Part shown: positions 59,033-64,000 of the stretch, one piece after another
How positions within the stretch are numbered: the stretch's first letter is position 1
Layout: the number at the start of each line of letters is the position of its first letter
NCBI GenBank assembly: GCA_964429385.1
Contig: CAYSBR010000010.1
Span: 1 to 64,000, forward strand
Source of the DNA: UBA2377 sp964429385
GTDB lineage: Bacteria > Verrucomicrobiota > Verrucomicrobiia > Opitutales > Opitutaceae
Direction: 5' to 3'
Length of the DNA: 64,000 nt
Notes under the pieces: model-generated
Database searches by the model: none
Told to the model about the DNA's origin: nothing
The model's input: the letters and a program-made list of their open reading frames with translations, nothing else
Program-made: the position numbers and the translations under genes

Positions 59033-59167
59033 ATGAAATGGTCCCTCAAGCCCGGTCGGTTCTTCGGCATCGCGGGGCAGGCGCATTTCACCTTCCCGGC
59101 GCCACCCGCCTGCATCAACTGGCGCGCCACCGGTGAATGCGGCGCCCCCATCCCTCTCTCCCCATGA
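59033..59167 (+). pseudogene. N-terminal stub of an M50 site-2-protease-like gene
   Basis: 44 codons beginning MKWSLKPGRFFGIAGQAHFT. The MKWS.K.GRF.GI....HFTF wording is the usual start of M50 (site-2 protease/Rip-type) membrane peptidases, which then carry HExxH. Here it loses similarity after about 20 residues and ends at a TGA overlapping the start of the Na/Pi transporter gene. Likely a remnant after a deletion. Confidence 0.5.
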
Positions 59168-60798
59168 TGATCGCGCAACTCCTCGGTGGCATCGGGCTTT
59201 TCCTGCTCGGCATGCTGCTGCTCACCGATGGGCTCCGGACCGCGGCCGGTGAGACTCTGAAACGCATACTGGTGCGCTTCACCGGCAATTCACGCGCCGC
59301 GTTCTTTTCCGGCTTCACCATCACCGCGCTCGTGCAGTCCTCGAGCGCCACCACGCTTGCGACCATCGGTTTCGTCAGCGCCGGCCTGCTTACGTTTTCC
59401 CAGTCCATCGGCATCATGCTCGGCGGCAGCGTCGGCACCACCACCACCGGCTGGCTGGTCTCGCTGCTCGGACTCAAGCTCAGCCTGGGCAAGATCGCCA
59501 TGCCGCTCGTCGGCATCGGCGCCCTCATGCGGCTCGTGCTGAAGGACCGGCCGGCCGCGCTCGGCCTGGCGCTGGCCGGGTTCGGACTGATCTTCGTCGG
59601 CATCGAAACCCTGCAACAGGCCATGGGCGATGTCGCCTCGCTCGTGCGTCCGGAGAGTCTCCCCGGCTCATCGCTTGGCGGCCTTTTGCTGCTGGTGCTG
59701 ATCGGCGCGGTCCTGACCGTCATCATGCAGGCCTCCAGCGCCGCCGTCGCCACCACCATCACGGCCTACCACGCCGGCACGCTGCACCTCGAACAGGCGC
59801 TCGCCCTTGTCATCGGCGCCAGCATCGGCACCACCGCCACCTCCGCACTCGCCGCCATGGGCGCCAGCGTGCCCGCCCGCCGGACGGCGCTGGTGCATGT
59901 GTGCTTCAACACCTTCGCCGGTGGGCTCGGGCTGCTGATCATGCCGCTCTTCGTCTGGGCCGTGCGCCTGATCGCCGCCCCGCAGGGCGGGCCCGTGGGC
60001 GCATGGAGCATCGCCGTCTTTCACACCACCTTCCACCTGCTCGGCGCGCTCATCGTCCTGCCGGGAGTCCACCACCTGTCCCGCCTCATCGTCCGGCTCA
60101 TCCCGGATCGCGGTCCCGCGCTCACCCGGCATCTTGATGAGTCGCTCATCCAGATTCCTGAGGTGGCGCTCGAGGCGTTGCGTCGCGCCCTGGTCGAATG
60201 CGCCGGCAGTCTCTCCGCCTGGATCCGCGACAAGATCGAACCGGTGCCCGGCACCCAGCCCGTCAGCCTCGTCGCCGTGCGTCTCGCCCTGCGCGAGACC
60301 TCTGATTTTCTCGCCCGCATCCCCGCCTCCCCCTCCAAGGAAAACGCGACGCGCGACACTCCGCGCCTCGCCCTGGTGCATGCGCTGGATCATCTGGAGC
60401 GGCTCACGGAGGAGTTATCCCGCATTCCCGCGCGGCCGCTCGGAGCGGATCGGGATCGCATCGCCGCCGCCTTGGACAAGCTTCACGCGCTCCTGACCGC
60501 AGTCGCACCCGCGCTCACGGCGGATGACCCGCAACCCGCCCTCGCCACGATCGGACAGCTTTCGCGCGAGCTCGCGGACGTGCGCCGCACCGGGCGGCAC
60601 GCCCTCTTGCAGGCCACGGCCGATGCCCGGCTCTCGCCCGAAACCGCCGACTTTCTCCTCGATCAGGTACGCTGGATGGATACCGCCGCCTACCATCTGT
60701 GGCGGGCGGTGCACCATCTGCACTTCGCGCAGAATAGCGACGAAGCGGAAGCCTCCGCCGCCATCCCCGCCGGACGCCCGCTCTGGCCGGAGAATTGA
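59164..60798 (+). CDS. Na/Pi symporter (NptA/YjbB type) with PhoU-like tail
   Basis: 544 residues. The paired phosphate-binding repeats are visible: ITALVQSSSATTLATIGFVS near residues 53-72 and VIMQASSAAVATTITAYHAG in the second half, each with QSSS/QASS. LGGSVGTTTTGWLVSLLGLK and VIGASIGTTATSALAAMGAS are the matching inverted-repeat helices. About nine membrane spans, then a ~230-residue helical PhoU-like cytoplasmic tail (from about 320). Imports phosphate with sodium. Start ATG 59164; no pho genes nearby. Confidence 0.92.
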   Translation: MMIAQLLGGIGLFLLGMLLLTDGLRTAAGETLKRILVRFTGNSRAAFFSGFTITALVQSSSATTLATIGFVSAGLLTFSQSIGIMLGGSVGTTTTGWLVSLLGLKLSLGKIAMPLVGIGALMRLVLKDRPAALGLALAGFGLIFVGIETLQQAMGDVASLVRPESLPGSSLGGLLLLVLIGAVLTVIMQASSAAVATTITAYHAGTLHLEQALALVIGASIGTTATSALAAMGASVPARRTALVHVCFNTFAGGLGLLIMPLFVWAVRLIAAPQGGPVGAWSIAVFHTTFHLLGALIVLPGVHHLSRLIVRLIPDRGPALTRHLDESLIQIPEVALEALRRALVECAGSLSAWIRDKIEPVPGTQPVSLVAVRLALRETSDFLARIPASPSKENATRDTPRLALVHALDHLERLTEELSRIPARPLGADRDRIAAALDKLHALLTAVAPALTADDPQPALATIGQLSRELADVRRTGRHALLQATADARLSPETADFLLDQVRWMDTAAYHLWRAVHHLHFAQNSDEAEASAAIPAGRPLWPEN

Positions 60799-60905
60799 GA
60801 CGGCGCATGCATTAACGCGGCTGCTGGCCGGGCTCCGGGCGTTACTGACTGCGATGGGCCACGCAAGGGATTTGCCCGCCTTCATCCGGCGGGGCACAAG
60901 CGGGC

Positions 60906-62129
60906 ATGTCCTTTTCCGCCGGCCAGCGCACCGCCCGCGAGGAAACCACTTTCCTCATCCTGATCGGGCTCAGCGCCTCCCATTTGCTCAACGATACGAT
61001 CCAGTCGTTGCTGCCCTCCATCTATCCCCTGCTGAAGGATAACCATCAACTCAGCTTTTCCCAGATTGGGCTGATCACGCTGGTGCTGCAACTCACGGCC
61101 TCGCTGCTCCAGCCTCTGGTCGGCAGCTACACGGACCGCCGGCCCCAGCCCTACTCACTGCCCGTCGGCATGGGCCTCACGCTCACCGGCCTGATCCTGC
61201 TCGCGCTGGCGGGCAACTACCCGCTGATCCTGGTCGCCTCCGCCCTCGTCGGCATCGGCTCATCCATCTTCCACCCCGAGGCCTCCCGCCTCGCGCGCCT
61301 GGCCTCGGGAGGACGGCACGGATTCGCCCAGGCCATTTTTCAGGTCGGCGGCAACCTCGGCAGCGCGCTGGGGCCGCTGCTCGCCGCGCTCGTGATCATG
61401 TCGCGCGGGCAGATTCACATCCTCTGGTTCACTCTCCTGGCCCTGGCCGGCATTCTCGTCCTCACCCGGGTCAGTCGCTGGTACAGCGAGCAACTTTCCC
61501 GGTTGCGCCGCACTCCCGCGACCGCCACGCCGCCCGCGCCACTCCCCTTCCCGCCTGGACGAACCCTGTTCATCCTCGGGGTGCTCGCCGTGCTGATCTT
61601 CTCCAAATATTTCTACCTGGCCTGCTTCACCAGCTACTACACGTTTTACCTGATCGAGTCTTTCGGCACCACCGCCCGGCACGCGCAATTCCTGCTCTTC
61701 CTCTTTCTCTTCGCGGTGGCGGCCGGCACGATTCTCGGCGGCCCCGTGGGCGATCGCTTCGGCCGCAAGTTCGTGATCTGGTTCTCGATTCTCGGCGTCT
61801 CCCCTTTCGCCCTGCTCCTGCCCCATGCCGGCCTGATGGGAACCATTATCCTCAGCTCGATCATCGGCGTCATTCTCGCCTCCGCGTTTTCCGCCATTCT
61901 GGTCTATGCGCAGGAACTGGTGCCGGGAAAAGTCGGACTCGTCGGCGGACTCTTCTTCGGCTTCGCCTTCGGCATGGCCGGCATCGGCTCGGCCCTGCTC
62001 GGCTGGATGGCCGACCACACGAGCGTGGCCCACATCTTCAAGCTTTGCGCCTACCTGCCTCTGATCGGGCTCCTCGCCGTATTCCTGCCCAATCTCGATC
62101 GCCTCACCCGCAGCGAAACGGCGCGTTGA
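60906..62129 (+). CDS. MFS transporter, fosmidomycin-resistance (Fsr) type
   Basis: 407 residues, twelve membrane helices. Fsr-like features: LIGLSASHLLNDTIQSLLPS near the N-terminus, YTDRRPQPYSLPVGMG (MFS motif A), GIGSSIFHPEASRLARLASG and GRHGFAQAIFQVGGNLGSAL. GPVGDRFGRKFVIWFSILG is the second-half MFS motif. These proteins export fosmidomycin and probably other small compounds. About 107 non-coding bases separate it from the phosphate symporter gene. Confidence 0.9.
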   Translation: MSFSAGQRTAREETTFLILIGLSASHLLNDTIQSLLPSIYPLLKDNHQLSFSQIGLITLVLQLTASLLQPLVGSYTDRRPQPYSLPVGMGLTLTGLILLALAGNYPLILVASALVGIGSSIFHPEASRLARLASGGRHGFAQAIFQVGGNLGSALGPLLAALVIMSRGQIHILWFTLLALAGILVLTRVSRWYSEQLSRLRRTPATATPPAPLPFPPGRTLFILGVLAVLIFSKYFYLACFTSYYTFYLIESFGTTARHAQFLLFLFLFAVAAGTILGGPVGDRFGRKFVIWFSILGVSPFALLLPHAGLMGTIILSSIIGVILASAFSAILVYAQELVPGKVGLVGGLFFGFAFGMAGIGSALLGWMADHTSVAHIFKLCAYLPLIGLLAVFLPNLDRLTRSETAR

Positions 62130-62160
62130 GCAACGCCGCAACCGCCTTGATCTTCGCCGC

Positions 62161-64000
62161 TCAGCGCGGGGCGGGCGCGAATCCCGCCAACCGGTCAATC
62201 AACACCGCGATGTAGGCGGTGAAGCCATGGTTGCAGCTCGCGCTGACGTCGAGGTGCTCCCACAGCGTGCCGGTGCGCCGCGCCATCGGCAGGAAATTGC
62301 GCATCAACTGCCGGTGCGCCGCCGCCGGTTCGCCATGGGCGATGAGCAATTCCAGCCGCAGCAGCTTGCCGATGAAGGCATTCGCCGGGTGCAAAGAGCC
62401 ATAGTCGCCGCGCACCAGCCGCCGCCACAACGCCGGTTCGCTTTCCGGTGACACCAGCCCGTAAGTGAACGCATAATACTGGCAGACCTCCGTGGCGTTT
62501 TCCGTCACCACCAGTCCGCCCGCCGCGTCGCGCACCGCATTGTCCACAAACCGCCCGTCGCGCCACGCCAGCGCGCGGATCGCTGTTTCCACCACGGCCG
62601 CTTTTTTCGCCAGCCGCGCATCACCGAGGAGTCGCGCCGCCGCCCGCAGCATCGCCGCGTAGAGCATGTTGCTCGGGAAATTCACCTCCTGCACAAACGC
62701 GTTGGCCTTCGACCACTCGACGAAAACCCAGCTCTCCAGTTTCTCCAGCAGGCCCAGCTCGTTCTCAAACCGGCGGAAATAATCCACCAGCCCGCGCACC
62801 CGCCGCCGGATCAACGGACGCCAGCCCGCCGGCAGCCGGCGCACCCGCTGCGCCTCGTCGAGCTGCAGGACCAGGAACATCGCCCAGTTCGGAATAAACT
62901 GGTTTTGCAGCGCCTCCGCCGGGTAGCACATCGGCACCATGCCGCGCGGGAGACCGGCGAACGTTGCCGGACGCAGGTAATTTTCCAGAAAGGCGCGCTC
63001 GATGGGATTGTCCCCGCACAGGTGCCACTCGGCCCGGGCCGCGAACAGGCTGTCACACAGCCAGCCAGCCCGCTCGCGGGAGGGACAGTCCATGAAAATA
63101 TCGAGCGCATTCTGGCGAAACGAAGCCAGCGCCGCCGCCCGCACCCGCGCCTCGGCCGCCGGCAGGCGGACCGGTGGCGGCCGCACCGGCTCGGCGTTGA
63201 TGAACTGTCGCAGCCGGATGCGCTCCACCTCCGCCGCACCTTTGCTCACCAGCACCAGCAGATGCTGAAACGTATAGGGCTCGAAGGTTTCGAAATCCAC
63301 CTGCGCCCCCGCCGCCAGCTCCACCGCAACGGCATTCACGCACGTGGCGCGATCGAAGGCGATGGCGCCATCCACCAGAATCTCATCGAACACGAGCAGC
63401 AGCCGGGTCGCGCGCCCCGCCCGCACCCGCAGAGCGGGTGAACCCGTGTGAATCGCGCCGAAGTCCACGCGCAGAAATTCCCCCTTCGCCAGTGAGGTCG
63501 GCCGACCCGCCCGTAACCGCTCCCGCCCTTGGTCGGAAAACGTCAGCCCCGCCAGCTCCCGATAAAGCGAGCCTTTCACTTCCTTCAACGGATACCCCTG
63601 CGACACCGCCGGGACCTCGTGAATGAAACGATGCTTCGCGGCGCGGCGCGCCTTGGCCGCGCGGTGCACCGCGCGCCCGCGCACCGCCCCGGGCCGGGGG
63701 AACTGCTCCGTCAGATCGGGCAGAGCCATGCCGCGCGCCAGCCAGACCCGCCGGTGCGTCACCCGCGTGAGTGCCAGCGGATGTTCCGGATTGTAACCCG
63801 GCAACTGCCAGTGCGAACCCGCTTTTCCGATGCGGTAATACTCCACAAAAGGCCGCTGGTAGCTGTAACGCTCGACCCGCTGCACCCGTTCGATCCGGTG
63901 CTCGGCGGTAAACCCGCCCCCGCGCGCCGCCGTCCAGGCCAGCACGTTTTTCCCTGCCACGAGCTCCGCGCACAGGAAGGCCGGCTCATGCGTCGAGCAA
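62161..64000 (-). CDS. GH78 alpha-L-rhamnosidase-like protein (5' end outside window)
   Basis: At least 612 residues; the frame is open at the right edge, so the N-terminal part is missing. GH78 landmark: ALDIFMDCPSRERAGWLCDS, where the Asp and Glu of the DCPxRxE-like block lie in the (alpha/alpha)6 barrel. Also AFLENYLRPATFAGLPRGMV, WSKANAFVQEVNFPSNMLYA and a beta-rich domain before it (FGAIHTGSPALRVRAGRATR). The end TLWEHLDVSASCNHGFTAYI has the general-base Glu region. Removes L-rhamnose from glycans; no signal peptide can be judged. The next features to its left are MFS and symporter genes. Confidence 0.85.
   Translation of the reverse strand, partial: CSTHEPAFLCAELVAGKNVLAWTAARGGGFTAEHRIERVQRVERYSYQRPFVEYYRIGKAGSHWQLPGYNPEHPLALTRVTHRRVWLARGMALPDLTEQFPRPGAVRGRAVHRAAKARRAAKHRFIHEVPAVSQGYPLKEVKGSLYRELAGLTFSDQGRERLRAGRPTSLAKGEFLRVDFGAIHTGSPALRVRAGRATRLLLVFDEILVDGAIAFDRATCVNAVAVELAAGAQVDFETFEPYTFQHLLVLVSKGAAEVERIRLRQFINAEPVRPPPVRLPAAEARVRAAALASFRQNALDIFMDCPSRERAGWLCDSLFAARAEWHLCGDNPIERAFLENYLRPATFAGLPRGMVPMCYPAEALQNQFIPNWAMFLVLQLDEAQRVRRLPAGWRPLIRRRVRGLVDYFRRFENELGLLEKLESWVFVEWSKANAFVQEVNFPSNMLYAAMLRAAARLLGDARLAKKAAVVETAIRALAWRDGRFVDNAVRDAAGGLVVTENATEVCQYYAFTYGLVSPESEPALWRRLVRGDYGSLHPANAFIGKLLRLELLIAHGEPAAAHRQLMRNFLPMARRTGTLWEHLDVSASCNHGFTAYIAVLIDRLAGFAPAPR

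Noticed and set aside
1..64000. tRNA or rRNA genes
   Set aside because: No cloverleaf with a TTCRA-type arm and acceptor pairing, and no rRNA-like conserved blocks, were noticed when reading both strands; a covariance search would be decisive.

Overview
The window (about 65% G+C or more, densely coded on both strands) looks like a chromosomal segment of a Gram-negative member of the Verrucomicrobiota, most likely the Opitutales/Opitutaceae. This is inferred from the mix of gene families, not from a marker search. That mix includes an outer-membrane gene (lpxB), a parE-parC pair, many AraC regulators beside phytanoyl-CoA-dioxygenase (PhyH) genes, Gfo/Idh/MocA oxidoreductases with TIM-barrel epimerases, a GH32, a GH78, a fucose-isomerase-like protein, a DUF2264 protein and a DUF1343 lipoprotein. 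No rRNA, tRNA, CRISPR array or intact insertion sequence was seen.

Layout. Bases 1-5200 hold the C-terminal half of dnaE, a small secreted protein, an RsmB-type rRNA methyltransferase, another methyltransferase and an aldo/keto reductase. Bases 5350-9200 hold a PhyH/AraC pair and a ccsA-like/hemA pair. Bases 9470-16340 carry a large CHASE-PAS hybrid histidine kinase, lpxB, a Gfo/Idh oxidoreductase and a membrane protein, all on the minus strand. Bases 16457-19196 have two more PhyH genes and a divergent AraC gene. Bases 19276-21616 form a compact cysteine module: Rrf2 regulator, cysK and serine acetyltransferase. Bases 21638-31866 are mixed: an unknown protein, a beta-helix protein, three RNA or small-molecule methyltransferases, a DUF4153 membrane protein, a rhodanese, an SDR, a BON protein and an AraC regulator. 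Bases 31959-43739 are a mostly plus-strand stretch of sugar and cell-wall genes.

Bases 43740-47880 are an accessory patch. It holds short dispersed repeats, a 143-bp element with perfect 13-bp terminal inverted repeats, a toxin-antitoxin-like HTH pair, a truncated nucleotidyltransferase whose stop codon overlaps the start of a KAP-type P-loop NTPase (a candidate defence gene, with a visibly different base and codon style), and the decayed 3' end of a hydrolase paralogue. From 47877 onward come ordinary genes: a hydrolase, a rhomboid protease, parC/parE, an exported protein, a DsbA-like protein, a Gfo/Idh, an M55 peptidase, a Na/Pi symporter, an Fsr-type MFS transporter and a GH78 that runs off the right edge.

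The most unusual theme is small repeat DNA that enters genes and operons. Two repeat-derived segments lie in frame inside dnaE. An AT-rich perfect palindrome lies in frame inside a methyltransferase. A four-helix-bundle gene bracketed by purine/pyrimidine-rich inverted repeats sits inside an epimerase-oxidoreductase operon, like a one-gene mobile cassette. Two copies of a structured ~120-bp intergenic repeat lie 4 kb apart in opposite orientation.
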